This document shows positions 1 through 8,302 of a DNA stretch of 64,000 nucleotides, piece by piece (positions within the stretch are counted from its first letter, which is position 1; each line of letters opens with the position of its first letter). A program made the translations under genes and the position numbers. The DNA is from Frigoribacterium faeni (lineage in GTDB: Bacteria; Actinomycetota; Actinomycetes; Actinomycetales; Microbacteriaceae), in contig NZ_JAAOYW010000002.1 of NCBI RefSeq assembly GCF_011761235.1, positions 620,001-684,000 of the forward strand. Direction: 5' to 3'. Under the pieces are notes generated by a model, which was not told where the DNA came from, ran no database searches, and saw nothing but the letters and a program-made list of their open reading frames with translations.

Positions 1-1
1 G

Positions 2-124
2 CCGATCGGCCGGGCGCTCGCCGCCGCCTACGTGCCCGGCCTGCGGGCCCACCAGGTCGTGGGCGCGCTGCGGGTGGCGCGTCGCAGCTCGCGCGGGCAG
101 GTCCGCGACACGGCACGGCCCTGA
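2..124 (+). CDS. C-terminal end of an unidentified protein (partial)
   Basis: An open frame enters from the left edge and stops at a TGA at 122-124, giving 40 residues that start PIGRALAAAYVPGLRA and end in an Arg-rich tail. The start lies outside the window. It converges with the CutC-ROK gene, with a dispersed repeat between the two stops. The fragment is too short to name a family; it could be the tail of an enzyme, but nothing here proves it. Confidence 0.5.
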   Translation, partial: PIGRALAAAYVPGLRAHQVVGALRVARRSSRGQVRDTARP

Positions 125-135
125 GCGCGGCACGG

Positions 136-232
136 CTCAGGAACCCGGCACCGCGGCTTCCTGCGTCGTGCACGGATCAGGGCTCCGCCTGCCCTCCCGG
201 CGCGGATCAGGAGCGATCGTCCTGAACGAGGG
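136..232 (-). repeat. Dispersed ~95-bp intergenic repeat, copy 1
   Basis: This copy contains paired TCAGGA/TCCTG words and a central GTGCAC. Its reverse complement matches the copies at 26354-26450 and 38257-38346, and it matches the copy at 17544-17645 directly. It sits 57 bases beyond the stop of the minus-strand CutC-ROK gene, in the spacer between convergent genes. It could be a REP-like element or a shared transcription end signal. Confidence 0.6.
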
Positions 233-288
233 AGGACTGGACCCGGGCACGCGCACCCGGTCGCGGGGACCCGGCCTGGCGGGGCCGC

Positions 289-2070
289 TCACTCGGCGAG
301 CAGGTCCGCCCGCGACCACGAGTCGACGACGTGCCCGTGCCCGCCGGCGCGGAACGCGAGCACCGCGGCGCCGATGCGCCCGCCGTGCGTGCCGAGCTGC
401 GACAGCCGGATCTCGGGTGCCGCGCGCCAGGCGAGTCCCGCGGCGAGCTCGGCGCGGAGGGGGTCGACGAGGGCGGCTCCCGCCCGGGAGACTCCCCCGG
501 CCAGCACGACGACGGCCGGGTCGACGAGCAGGGTGAGCGACGTCAGGCCGAGGGCGAGGGCGCGCACGCCGTCGGCCCAGACGCGGTCGGCCACGGGGTC
601 CGTGCCGAGGCGGGCGACGACGGCCGCGGTGTCGAGCCCGGGCTGCCCGCCGAGGGCGGCGTAGCGCCGGGCGACGCCGGCGCCCGAGAGGTAGACCTCG
701 AGGCAGCCGACCTGGCCACAGGTGCAGGCCTCGCCGCCGGGCACCGCCGGCACGTGGCCGAGCTCGCCGGCTGCGGTGAGGGCGCCGCGCACGGCGTGCC
801 CGCCGCTCGTGATCGAGGCGGCCACGCCGGTGCCGACGGCGACGAGCACCGAGTCGGCCACCCCGGCCGAGGCGCCGAACAGGCTCTCGGCGAGTCCGCT
901 GGTACGGACGTCGTGGTCGATCTCGACCGGCACGCCGAGCTCGGCCGAGAGGATCGGCCCGAGCGGCACGTCGGTCCAGTCGAGCGTCGACGCGAAGAGC
1001 ACGACGCCCCGCTCGGCGTCGACCATGCCCGGCGTCACGACCCCGACGCCGACGACGTCGTGTCCCGAGGCGCGGGCTCCGGCCCGCAGGTCGTGCAGCA
1101 GCGCGACGACGCGGTCGATCGACTCGGCCCCGGTGGAGCCGGCCGCCACCGCGAGCGAGCGGACCGTGCGCCCCGCGTCGTCGACGACCGCTCCCTTGAA
1201 CGAGGTGCCGCCGATGTCGACCGCGACGACCGCGGTCCGGACCGGGGCCGGGTCGGGAGCCGCGCCTCCTCGGCTCTCGGGCACGGCGGCGTCGGGCACG
1301 GCGTCGTCGGGCCCGCCGGCGGCTCCGTCGGCCCGGCCCCGGCCGACCGCCGCGAGGAACCCGGCGACGACCGCCGGGTCGGTCCGCAGGGTCCCGTCGC
1401 CGCGCGGCGACGGCGACATCGCGCGCAGGTGCACCGAGGAGGCGCCGGTCGCGTCGAGCAGGGAGCGCACGCCCGCGGCCCGCACCCCTCCCCCGACGAG
1501 CACCTCGGGGGCGCCGGGCGCCGCCGACCGGCGCACCAGCTCGGCGAGGACGTCCGCGCCCTCGGCCGCGGTGCCGGGGCCTCCGGCGGTGAGCACCCGG
1601 CGCACGCCGAGCCCGTGCAGCACCTCGTACGCGGTGGGCAGGTCGCCGGTCGCGTCGATCGCCTTGTGGAACGTGACGGGCAGCGGGCCCGCCGCCGCGA
1701 GCAGGCGGCGCATCGCGGCGACGTCGACCCGGGAGGCCGGGGTCAGCGCCCCGAGGACGACCCCGACCTCGGTCGCGCACTCGGGCGCGAGGGCCGCGAT
1801 CGCCTCGAGGTCGGCGCACATGACGTCGAGCTCGGCCTCGTCGTGCACGAAGTCGCCGCCGCGCGGCCGCACGATCACCTGGACGCCCGCGTGCCGGACG
1901 GCCCGGAACACCGAGCGGATCGTCCCCGCGCTGGGGGTCGTCCCGCCCTCGAGCAGGTCGGCGCAGAGCTCGATCCGGTCGGCGCCGGCACGGTCGGCGA
2001 TCAGCGCGCCGGCGAGGTCGTCGACACAGATCTCGACGACGACGTCCCGCGGCCCCGAGGGCTCCGTCAT
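289..2070 (-). CDS. CutC-domain / ROK-family sugar kinase fusion
   Basis: 593 residues in one uninterrupted frame. Residues about 8-245 are a CutC TIM barrel, with IELCADLLEGGTTPS, VIVRPRGGDF, VTFHKAID and VLVGGGVR. A Pro/Ala/Gly-rich linker follows. Residues about 277-590 are a ROK kinase, with the phosphate loop DIGGTSFKGAVVD and the zinc-site motif CTCGQVGCLE. CutC proteins were linked to copper handling but their reaction is not settled; ROK kinases phosphorylate hexoses or amino sugars. The ATG overlaps the asparaginase stop as ATGA, so the two are translationally coupled. No stop codon or frame change separates the domains. Inference: a sugar-handling bifunctional enzyme in the amino-acid/asparaginase operon. 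Confidence 0.85.
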   Translation of the reverse strand: MTEPSGPRDVVVEICVDDLAGALIADRAGADRIELCADLLEGGTTPSAGTIRSVFRAVRHAGVQVIVRPRGGDFVHDEAELDVMCADLEAIAALAPECATEVGVVLGALTPASRVDVAAMRRLLAAAGPLPVTFHKAIDATGDLPTAYEVLHGLGVRRVLTAGGPGTAAEGADVLAELVRRSAAPGAPEVLVGGGVRAAGVRSLLDATGASSVHLRAMSPSPRGDGTLRTDPAVVAGFLAAVGRGRADGAAGGPDDAVPDAAVPESRGGAAPDPAPVRTAVVAVDIGGTSFKGAVVDDAGRTVRSLAVAAGSTGAESIDRVVALLHDLRAGARASGHDVVGVGVVTPGMVDAERGVVLFASTLDWTDVPLGPILSAELGVPVEIDHDVRTSGLAESLFGASAGVADSVLVAVGTGVAASITSGGHAVRGALTAAGELGHVPAVPGGEACTCGQVGCLEVYLSGAGVARRYAALGGQPGLDTAAVVARLGTDPVADRVWADGVRALALGLTSLTLLVDPAVVVLAGGVSRAGAALVDPLRAELAAGLAWRAAPEIRLSQLGTHGGRIGAAVLAFRAGGHGHVVDSWSRADLLAE

Positions 2071-3170
2071 CGGCCGTCGGCCCCGGCGTCGCCCGCGCCG
2101 GCGCCGGCGCTGGCACCGCGGGCCTGCGCGACCCAGGCGGCCACGTCGCCGCCCACCGCGATCTCGCCCACCGGCACGCCGCCGCCGAGCACCGGCAGCG
2201 CGGTCAGCGACCCGGCCCCCGAGACGTCGACGCCGAGCGCGCCGAGCACCTCGAGCGCGACGAGCGTGGTCGCCCGCGGGCTGCCGTCGACGACCTTCAT
2301 CGCGACCGCCTCGCCGCCCGACGTCGCCATGCCGATGACGCCCTCGGCGCCGCCCTTGGCGAGCAGGCCGGGCACGCGCGTCATGGCGTCGCTGTTGGCG
2401 TGGTCGTTCCCGCCCACGAAGAAGGGGTGGGCGCGCATCGCGTCGGCGACCCGCCGCTCGGGCGACCCCTCGGGCGCCGTGACGAGCGCGCGGAACGAGC
2501 GCGCCAGCCCCTCGACGGTGGTGCTGAACAGCGGGGCGCCACAGCCGTCGACGGCCGTCGCCTCCACGGTCGTGCCGGCCACCGCCTCCAGCGTCCGGCG
2601 CACGAGCTGCTGCAGCGGGTGGGCAGGGTCCAGGTAGGAGGCGGTGTCCCAGCCCGCGGACACGCACGCCAGCAGCATGGCCGCGTGCTTGCCGGAGCAG
2701 TTCATGCGCACCCGCGAGCGCGTCTCGCCGTCGCGGATCAGGCGCTCGCGGGTCGCCTCGTCCTCGGGCCAGTCGACGGGGCAGCCGAGCGCGGACTCGT
2801 CGAGCCCCGCCCGCACCAGGATGCGGCGGACGACCTCGACGTGGGCGTCCTCGCCGGTGTGGCTGCCGGCCGCGATCGCGAGCTCCTCGCCGTCGAGGTC
2901 GGCGCCCGCGGCGAGGCAGGCCAGCGCCTGCACCGGCTTGGTGGTCGAGCGGGGCAGCACCTGCGTCGAGCCGCGGCCGAGGTCGGCGGCGACGCGCCCC
3001 TCCGAGTCGAGCGCGACGAGCCAGCCGAGGTGCCGGCTCTCGACGACGCCGGAGCGCACGACGACAGCGAGCTCGGCCAGTGAGACCGCCCCCGAGGAGG
3101 CGCCCGTCGCGTCGGGGCCGTCGGTCGCGTCGGGCAGGCGGTCGGCAGGGGCGGGGAGGGAGGGGGCCAC
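2067..3170 (-). CDS. L-asparaginase II family protein
   Basis: 367 residues of the asparaginase II family (the Rhizobium-type enzyme fold, unrelated to E. coli AnsA/AnsB), which hydrolyses L-asparagine to aspartate and ammonia. Visible family signatures are SGVVESRHLG near the N-terminus, STTKPVQAL, AAGSHTGED, MNCSGKHAAML and HPFFVGG. The GTG start at 3170 is chosen because AAGGAG lies 7-8 nt upstream; the upstream in-frame sequence is a low-complexity Pro/Arg translation. The stop overlaps the next start (ATGA). It lies downstream of the gluABCD transporter genes and upstream of CutC-ROK, so it probably acts on the imported amino acid or a product of it in the cytoplasm. Confidence 0.88.
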   Translation of the reverse strand: MAPSLPAPADRLPDATDGPDATGASSGAVSLAELAVVVRSGVVESRHLGWLVALDSEGRVAADLGRGSTQVLPRSTTKPVQALACLAAGADLDGEELAIAAGSHTGEDAHVEVVRRILVRAGLDESALGCPVDWPEDEATRERLIRDGETRSRVRMNCSGKHAAMLLACVSAGWDTASYLDPAHPLQQLVRRTLEAVAGTTVEATAVDGCGAPLFSTTVEGLARSFRALVTAPEGSPERRVADAMRAHPFFVGGNDHANSDAMTRVPGLLAKGGAEGVIGMATSGGEAVAMKVVDGSPRATTLVALEVLGALGVDVSGAGSLTALPVLGGGVPVGEIAVGGDVAAWVAQARGASAGAGAGDAGADGR

Positions 3171-3268
3171 GGTGGTGCTCCTTGGGGACGGGGCGGCGGT
3201 GGGGCGGCGGTGCGGTGGGAGTGCGGTGCGGGTGCGGCGGGTGCGAGGGGGTCGGGCCGGGCGGGTCG

Positions 3269-4156
3269 TCAGTCCAGGGCGGGCGCCGACGCGGGCGCGG
3301 GCACCGGCGCCGCCGCGCGCCGCGGGCTGCGCCGTGACGGCCGCGCCCGTAGCCGGGCGGCGAGCGTCGAGAGCGCACCGTTGAAGACCAGGTAGACGAG
3401 CGTCACGACGAGGAACGTCTGGATCAGCAGGTGGTTGAACGACGACAGCACCTGGCCGCGGTAGAGCAGCTCGGTGAAGGCGACGATGTAGCCGAGCGAG
3501 GTGTCCTTGACGAGGCTGACGAGCTGCGTGACCAGCGAGGGCGTCACGAAGCGCAGGGCCTGGGGCAGCACGACCAGCCGGGTGGTCTGCGCCGACGAGA
3601 GCCCGAGGCTGAGCCCGGCCTCGCGCTGGCCGCGCGACAGCCCGAGGATGCCCGCCCGCACGATCTCGGCGAACGCCGCCGAGTTGGCCACGGTCAGCGG
3701 CACGACGAGCTTCCAGATCAGCGGCAGGTCGAGGCCGAGCTGCGGCAGGCCGAAGAGCATGAGGTAGATCAGCAGCAGCACCGGCACGGTGCGGGCCACC
3801 TCGATGTACGCGGTCGAGACCCAGCGCACGGGCCGGCGGGGGCTCAGCCGGCCGAGGGCGAGCAGCAGGCCGAGGGCGCCGCCGAGCACGGCGACGAGGG
3901 CCGCGGCCTGGATCGTGCCCCACAGCCCGACGAGCAGGTACTGCCAGATCGGCCAGGAGAGGAACGGCGTCCAGCGGTCGGCGTCGAGCTGCCCGCGCGA
4001 GCCGAACTGCACGAGGCCGGCCGCGAGCAGCCCGGCGAGGGCGAGCACGACGACGACCGACCAGAGGCGGATCGCGCGGCGCGTGCGGGGCCCCGGCTCG
4101 TCGTAGAGCGAGACCGTGGGCGCGGTGCGGACGGAGGGGGTGGTCGGCGTGGTCAT
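3269..4156 (-). CDS. gluD: Glutamate-type amino acid ABC transporter permease 2
   Basis: 295 residues of the HisM/GltK permease family. An N-terminal cytoplasmic tail is followed by about five membrane segments (first near residues 31-50) and the EAA-loop region REAGLSLGLSSAQTTRLVVLPQALR, quoted here only to show the conserved A-x-LGLSxxQ...VLPQA pattern. The Pro/Ala-rich C-terminal tail is a longer extension than usual. The ATG overlaps the stop of the preceding permease as ATGA. Gene order A-B-C-D on one strand matches Corynebacterium gluABCD. It should form the membrane channel with the other permease. Confidence 0.88.
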   Translation of the reverse strand: MTTPTTPSVRTAPTVSLYDEPGPRTRRAIRLWSVVVVLALAGLLAAGLVQFGSRGQLDADRWTPFLSWPIWQYLLVGLWGTIQAAALVAVLGGALGLLLALGRLSPRRPVRWVSTAYIEVARTVPVLLLIYLMLFGLPQLGLDLPLIWKLVVPLTVANSAAFAEIVRAGILGLSRGQREAGLSLGLSSAQTTRLVVLPQALRFVTPSLVTQLVSLVKDTSLGYIVAFTELLYRGQVLSSFNHLLIQTFLVVTLVYLVFNGALSTLAARLRARPSRRSPRRAAAPVPAPASAPALD

Positions 4157-4797
4157 CGGACGATCGCCGCCTTTCGTTCGAGGCGACCGGCGCCGAGGCC
4201 GATGACGAGGGCGAGCACCATGTAGACGAGGCCCGCCGCCGTGAAGATGAGGATCGGCTGGGCCTGCACGAGGTTGAGCTTGTTGACGGCGCTGGTCAGC
4301 TCGACCACCCCGACCGCCGCGGCGAGCGCGGTGTTCATCGTGAGGGCGATCATGACGTTGCCGATCGGCTGCACGGCCGCCCGCAGCGACTGCGGCAGCA
4401 CGACGAGCCGCAGCGTCTGGCCTAGCGTCAGGCCGAGCGCCCGGCTCGCCTCGATCTGGCCGTTGCCGACGGTGTTGACGCCGCTGCGCACGGCCTCCGC
4501 GACGTAGGCGGCCTCGTAGAGCGCGAGCACGAGCACGGTCGTGGGGGCGAGCGGCGTGATCAGGCCGGCGTCGGGCAGGGCGAAGACCGCGAGGATCAGC
4601 AGGGCGAGCAACGGCACGTTCACGAAGAACTGCGTGTAGGCCCAGGCGGCGCCGCGCAGCACGGGCACCGGGCTGATCCGGGCGGCCGCGACCAGCGTGC
4701 CGAGCACGAGCGCGCCCGCGCCGGCGACGAGCGCCATCACGATCGTCGTGCCGAGCGCGGTCGCGAGCGGACCGGCACTGTCGACGAAGAAGTCCAT
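4153..4797 (-). CDS. gluC: Glutamate-type amino acid ABC transporter permease 1
   Basis: 214 residues, a compact HisQ/GltJ-type permease with membrane segments from about residue 13 onward. The conserved cytoplasmic loop reads EASRALGLTLGQTLRLVVLPQ, in family position for contacting the ATPase. The start ATG is at 4797 with only a weak purine-rich site upstream (AAAGACC). It is separated from gluB by 129 bases holding a strong hairpin, and overlaps gluD by 4 bases, so the two permeases are made together and probably at a lower level than the binding protein. Confidence 0.88.
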   Translation of the reverse strand: MDFFVDSAGPLATALGTTIVMALVAGAGALVLGTLVAAARISPVPVLRGAAWAYTQFFVNVPLLALLILAVFALPDAGLITPLAPTTVLVLALYEAAYVAEAVRSGVNTVGNGQIEASRALGLTLGQTLRLVVLPQSLRAAVQPIGNVMIALTMNTALAAAVGVVELTSAVNKLNLVQAQPILIFTAAGLVYMVLALVIGLGAGRLERKAAIVR

Positions 4798-4881
4798 GGG
4801 GTCTTTCGGGCCGAGGGCGGAGGAGCAGGAAGAACAGGAGGACGGTGCCGAGGAGGCGCGCCTCCGGTGGCGCGGGCCGGC

Positions 4882-4919
4882 GCCGGCCGGTCGTCGGGTC
4901 GCCCCGCCGACCGGCCGGC
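4882..4919 (-). promoter_or_regulatory. Intercistronic hairpin between gluB and gluC
   Basis: Arms GCCGGCCGGTCG (4882-4893) and CGACCGGCCGGC (4908-4919) are perfect 12-bp complements with a 14-base loop. Position after the binding-protein gene is where partial terminators or RNA-stabilising stems usually set a high binding-protein to permease ratio. There is no U-run. Confidence 0.5.
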
Positions 4920-4926
4920 AGGGAGG

Positions 4927-5880
4927 CTACGAGCCGGGCACCGAGCCGATCTCGGGGGCGTCCGGGGTGTCGGACTCGACGGCCGCGCCGAGGGTGGCGT
5001 CCCAGACCTTCGCCCACGTGCCGTCGTCCTCGATCTTCACGAGCCAGTCGTTGACGAACTCCTTGAAGTCGGCGTCGTCCTTCGCCAGGCCGATGCCGTA
5101 GGCCTCGGTCGTGAAGGGCTGGCCGACGACCTTGATCGAGTCGTCCGACGCGGCGTTCGAGGCGAGCAGGGTGAAGTCCTGCACGTAGGCGTCGCCGCGG
5201 CCCTGCTTGAGGGCCTGCATCGCCTGCGGGTCGGTCGCGAACGAGACGAGCGTGGCCGTCGGCTGCTCCTCGGGCACCGCGGTGACCGCGGGCGTGTTGG
5301 CGCCGACGATGACCTTCTTGCCGCCGAGGTCGTCGATGCCCTCGATGTCGTCGTTGTCCGCCTTGACCGCGACGGCGAGGCCGGACTCCAGGTACGGGCC
5401 GGCGAACGAGATCTGCTCGGCCCGCTCCTCCGTGATCGTGTACGTGTTGAAGACGACGTCGACGGTGCCGTTCTGCAGCAGCGCCTCGCGCGTCTCGGAG
5501 GCGGGCGGCACGATCTCGACGTTCGGCTCGCCGAGGATGTAGATCGCGAGCAGCTTCGCGAGGTCGGCGTCGAAGCCCTGCACGTCGTCGGGGTTCGACG
5601 GGTCCTGCTGCGAGAGCAGGGGCGCGTCGAGGGCCTCGCCCACGATGAGCTTGCCGCGCTCCTTGATCTTCGCCATCGTCGAGTCGGGCAGGATGTCGGC
5701 CGCGTCGGCGACGACCGCGTCCGCGTAGACCTCGTCCAGGGCCGAAGCGGCCGAGGAGGCGCTGGGATCGGCCCCGGGGACGGCGGAGGTGTCGTTCGAG
5801 CAGGCCGCCAGGCCGAGCATCGCGACGACGGCGACGGCCGCGGGGACGACCCGGCGGAGGGGGGTGGGGGAGGTGCGCAC
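4927..5880 (-). CDS. gluB: Glutamate-type ABC transporter substrate-binding lipoprotein
   Basis: 317 residues of the family 3 solute-binding proteins. The signal peptide ends in a lipobox LGLAAC with Cys27 as the lipid anchor. The body has FDADLAKLLAIYILG, the hinge segment TITEERAEQISFAGPYLESG and the second-lobe GGKKVIVGANTPA, all typical of polar amino acid binders. The GTG start at 5880 has AGAGAGG upstream. It should capture the amino acid outside the membrane and pass it to GluC/GluD. Substrate specificity cannot be read from sequence; the asparaginase and sugar-kinase neighbours leave glutamate, asparagine/glutamine or a glycosylated amino acid possible. Confidence 0.88.
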   Translation of the reverse strand: MRTSPTPLRRVVPAAVAVVAMLGLAACSNDTSAVPGADPSASSAASALDEVYADAVVADAADILPDSTMAKIKERGKLIVGEALDAPLLSQQDPSNPDDVQGFDADLAKLLAIYILGEPNVEIVPPASETREALLQNGTVDVVFNTYTITEERAEQISFAGPYLESGLAVAVKADNDDIEGIDDLGGKKVIVGANTPAVTAVPEEQPTATLVSFATDPQAMQALKQGRGDAYVQDFTLLASNAASDDSIKVVGQPFTTEAYGIGLAKDDADFKEFVNDWLVKIEDDGTWAKVWDATLGAAVESDTPDAPEIGSVPGS

Positions 5881-6009
5881 GGTGGTGCCTCTCTTCTGTG
5901 GGTGCGTGGCGGAGCAGGGAGGAGGTGCTCAGGGGCGGTGCGGGAGGTGGTGCGGGGGCGGTGCCGGAGGTGCTGCGGGAACGGTCGGTGCTGCGGGATC
6001 GGGTGCGGG

Positions 6010-6738
6010 TCAGTGGGTGAGGATCTTCGACAGGAACGCCTTGGCCCGGTCGGACTCGGGGTGGTCGAAGAACGTCGCGGGGTCGGCCTGCTCGACGATG
6101 CGGCCGCCGTCCATGAACACGACGCGGTCGGCGGCGCGACGGGCGAACCCCATCTCGTGGGTGACGACGATCATCGTCATGCCCTCGGCGGCGAGCGCGA
6201 TCATCACGTCGAGCACCTCGGTCACCATCTCGGGGTCGAGGGCCGAGGTCGGCTCGTCGAAGAGCACTACCTTGGGGCGCATGGCGAGCGCCCGGGCGAT
6301 GGCGGCGCGCTGCTGCTGTCCGCCCGAGAGCTGGGCGGGGAACGCGTCGGCCTTGTCGGCGATGCCGACCCGCTCGAGCAGCTCGAGGCCGTGCGCCTGG
6401 GCGTCGCGCTTCGACTCGCCGCGCACGGTGATCGGGGCGAGGGTCACGTTGTCGAGGATCGTGCGGTGCGCGAACAGGTTGAACGACTGGAACACCATGC
6501 CGACGTCGGAGCGGAGGGCGGCGAGCGCCTTGCCCTCCTCGGGCAGGCGGACGCCGTCGACGAGGATCTCGCCGCTCGTCGTCGTCTCGAGGCGGTTGAG
6601 GCAGCGGCAGAGCGTCGACTTGCCCGAGCCGGAGGGGCCGACGACGACCACGACCTCGCGGGGCGCGACGCTGAGCGACACGTCCTTGAGCACGTGGTTC
6701 TCGCCGAAGTGCTTCTGGACGTCGCGCATCGTGATCAT
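6010..6738 (-). CDS. gluA: Glutamate-type ABC transporter ATP-binding protein
   Basis: 242 residues. It has Walker [11 protein letters not shown]-loop [10 protein letters not shown] signature LSGGQQQR, Walker [13 protein letters not shown] and the H-loop VTHEM: a complete ATPase for polar amino acid import. The frame stays open upstream as far as a TTG at 6819, but that stretch is four copies of a 15-base repeat and has no good ribosome site. The ATG at 6738 gives the usual family length and begins [11 protein letters not shown]; a GTG at 6747 is an alternative. It is the first gene of the operon, divergent from the ROK regulator. Confidence 0.85.
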   Translation of the reverse strand: MITMRDVQKHFGENHVLKDVSLSVAPREVVVVVGPSGSGKSTLCRCLNRLETTTSGEILVDGVRLPEEGKALAALRSDVGMVFQSFNLFAHRTILDNVTLAPITVRGESKRDAQAHGLELLERVGIADKADAFPAQLSGGQQQRAAIARALAMRPKVVLFDEPTSALDPEMVTEVLDVMIALAAEGMTMIVVTHEMGFARRAADRVVFMDGGRIVEQADPATFFDHPESDRAKAFLSKILTH

Positions 6739-6750
6739 GTCGCGCACGGT

Positions 6751-6810
6751 GCCGCCCGTCGCGGTGCCGCCCGTCGCGCTGCCGCTCGTCGCGCTGCTGC
6801 CTGTCGCGGT
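6751..6810. repeat. 15-bp tandem repeat upstream of gluA (4 copies)
   Basis: Four units of GCYGCYYGTCGCGST (6751, 6766, 6781, 6796) lie directly before gluA. If translated in frame they would encode a Ser/Ala/Thr/Gly-rich pentapeptide extension, so copy number would not shift the frame. They may instead be part of the untranslated leader. Confidence 0.7.
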
Positions 6811-6911
6811 GCTGTCCAAGATCGTGCCGCTTTCTCGAGGGGTGCGGCAGGGGGCCGCGTCGCCGTCCGGTGGAGGCCGCCGTCCGTGTGGGACGGGAAC
6901 CTACAGCCCGA

Positions 6912-6958
6912 TTGTTGCACGTAGATTTCGAGCAACTTCATGCAATACTGGAGCAACG
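6912..6958. promoter_or_regulatory. Divergent control region with repeated TTGC/GCAA boxes
   Basis: Between gluA and the ROK regulator is an A/T-richer stretch with TTGTTGCAC, GAGCAAC, TGCAAT and GGAGCAAC. Read on the minus strand these give TTGCTC, TTGCAT and TTGCTC as near direct repeats at roughly helical spacing. This is the natural binding site for the adjacent ROK regulator acting on itself and on the gluA operon. The exact -10 and -35 boxes are not clear. Confidence 0.45.
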
Positions 6959-7003
6959 TGACGACCTGCCCCGGGGGTCCGCGACCGACGATGCGAGGGG
7001 CCC

Positions 7004-8188
7004 ATGACCAGCACCGACCCGTTCCGCGCCCCGGCCCGCCACACGCCGCAGGCCGTCGAGGTGCTGCGTCCGCTGCGCTCGGGCGCCGCCCGCTCGCGCG
7101 CCGACCTCGCCCGGGTGACCGGCCTGTCGCCCTCTACCGTCGCCTCCCGGGTGGAGGACCTCATCCGGCTCGGGCACGTCGTCGAGACCGGCGAGGGCGA
7201 GTCGCGCGGCGGCCGCCGGCCGCGCCGGCTGCAGATCCGGGGCGGGGCCGGCCTCGTCGGGTGCGTCGACCTGGGAGTCGACCGCGCCTCCTTCGGCCTC
7301 GTCGACTTCGCGGGCGCGCTGCTCGCCGAGCGGCACGTGGCGCTCGACGTGTCCGAGGGGCCGACCGCGGTGCTCTCGACGTCGCTGCGCCACCTCCTCG
7401 AGATGCTCGACGAGCTCGGCGACGAGGCCCACGTCCGGCTGAGCGGGCTGTCGGTCGGCGTGCCCGGACCCGTGTCGTCGGCGACGTCGCGGATCGTCTC
7501 GCCGTCGCGCATGCCCGGCTGGAACGGCGTCTCGGTCGCCGAGGTCGTGCGGCGCGAGGTCGACCTGCCGGTGGTCGTCAACAACGACGCGAACCTCATG
7601 GCCGCCGGCGAGCTCGTCGCCGAGGGCGACGAGCCCGTGCCCGCCGACCAGGTCTTCGTCAAGGTCGGCTCGGGCATCGGCTGCGGCATCGTGTCGCGGG
7701 GCGAGCTCTACACGGGCAGCGCCGGCTGGGCCGGCGACATCAGCCACGTCTCGGTGCCGGGCGCCGCCGCGGTGCCCTGCTCGTGCGGCCGCACCGGCTG
7801 CCTCGACGCGCTCGCCTCGGGCAACGCCCTGGTGCGCGAGATGCAGCTCGCCGGCCACGACGTCGCCACCGTCGAGGCGATGATCGACCTCGCCCGCGAC
7901 GCCCACCCGCTGGCCACCGGCCTGCTGCGCGGCGCCGGCGTGATGACCGGCGGCGTGCTCGCGACCATCGTGAACTTCTTCAACCCCGACCGGCTCGTGC
8001 TCGGCGGCGTGCTGGCCGGCTCCGACGTCTTCGTCGCGGGGGTGCGGTCGACGCTCTGGGCGGACTGCCTCCCGATGGCGACCGAGCAGCTGAGCGTCGA
8101 GGTCACCCGGCACCAGGGCACGGGCGGGCTGCGCGGGGCGGCGCGGGTGTTCCTCGACGAGGTGTTCTCGGTGCGCGGCCTGGCCTGA
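7004..8188 (+). CDS. ROK-family transcriptional regulator
   Basis: 394 residues. An N-terminal winged helix (about residues 15-75; RSRADLARVTGLSPSTVASR is the recognition region) is followed by a ROK sensor domain with the zinc-binding CSCGRTGCLD and the NNDANLMAAGE segment. NagC/Mlc-type ROK proteins bind sugars or phosphosugars and release DNA. The ATG follows GCGAGGGG. It is divergent from the gluA operon, whose last gene encodes a ROK kinase, so a sugar or sugar-phosphate inducer for an amino-acid transporter is likely. That unusual pairing is a main argument for a glycosylated amino acid substrate. Confidence 0.87.
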   Translation: MTSTDPFRAPARHTPQAVEVLRPLRSGAARSRADLARVTGLSPSTVASRVEDLIRLGHVVETGEGESRGGRRPRRLQIRGGAGLVGCVDLGVDRASFGLVDFAGALLAERHVALDVSEGPTAVLSTSLRHLLEMLDELGDEAHVRLSGLSVGVPGPVSSATSRIVSPSRMPGWNGVSVAEVVRREVDLPVVVNNDANLMAAGELVAEGDEPVPADQVFVKVGSGIGCGIVSRGELYTGSAGWAGDISHVSVPGAAAVPCSCGRTGCLDALASGNALVREMQLAGHDVATVEAMIDLARDAHPLATGLLRGAGVMTGGVLATIVNFFNPDRLVLGGVLAGSDVFVAGVRSTLWADCLPMATEQLSVEVTRHQGTGGLRGAARVFLDEVFSVRGLA

Positions 8189-8213
8189 GCGGCGCCGCGC
8201 GCCCGCACGGCCC

Positions 8214-8241
8214 CTAACGCGCGACCGCGGGACGCCGATAG
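8214..8241 (+). promoter_or_regulatory. Flagellar-sigma-like promoter (sigma-28/FliA type)
   Basis: CTAA at 8214-8217 and GCCGATAG at 8234-8241 are 16 bases apart, close to the TAAA-N15-GCCGATAA consensus of flagellar sigma factors. It lies 61 bases before flgN, the first gene of the flagellar module, and nothing similar was noticed ahead of neighbouring non-flagellar genes. Confidence 0.6.
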
Positions 8242-8302
8242 TCCCCCGTGCAGAGGACGTCACCGCTCCGCTGCACCACACGACCCCCACCGAGGAGGCC
8301 CC

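Noticed and set aside
137-2116. Long Arg-rich open frame inside the CutC-ROK gene
   Set aside because: It is an alternative frame of a high-GC gene with RRR/PRR composition; the overlapping frame has full CutC and ROK motifs.
6739-6819. Extended GluA N-terminus from a TTG codon
   Set aside because: It encodes only a 15-base repeat, has no clear ribosome site and the shorter form has the family length; kept as an alternative in the gluA entry.
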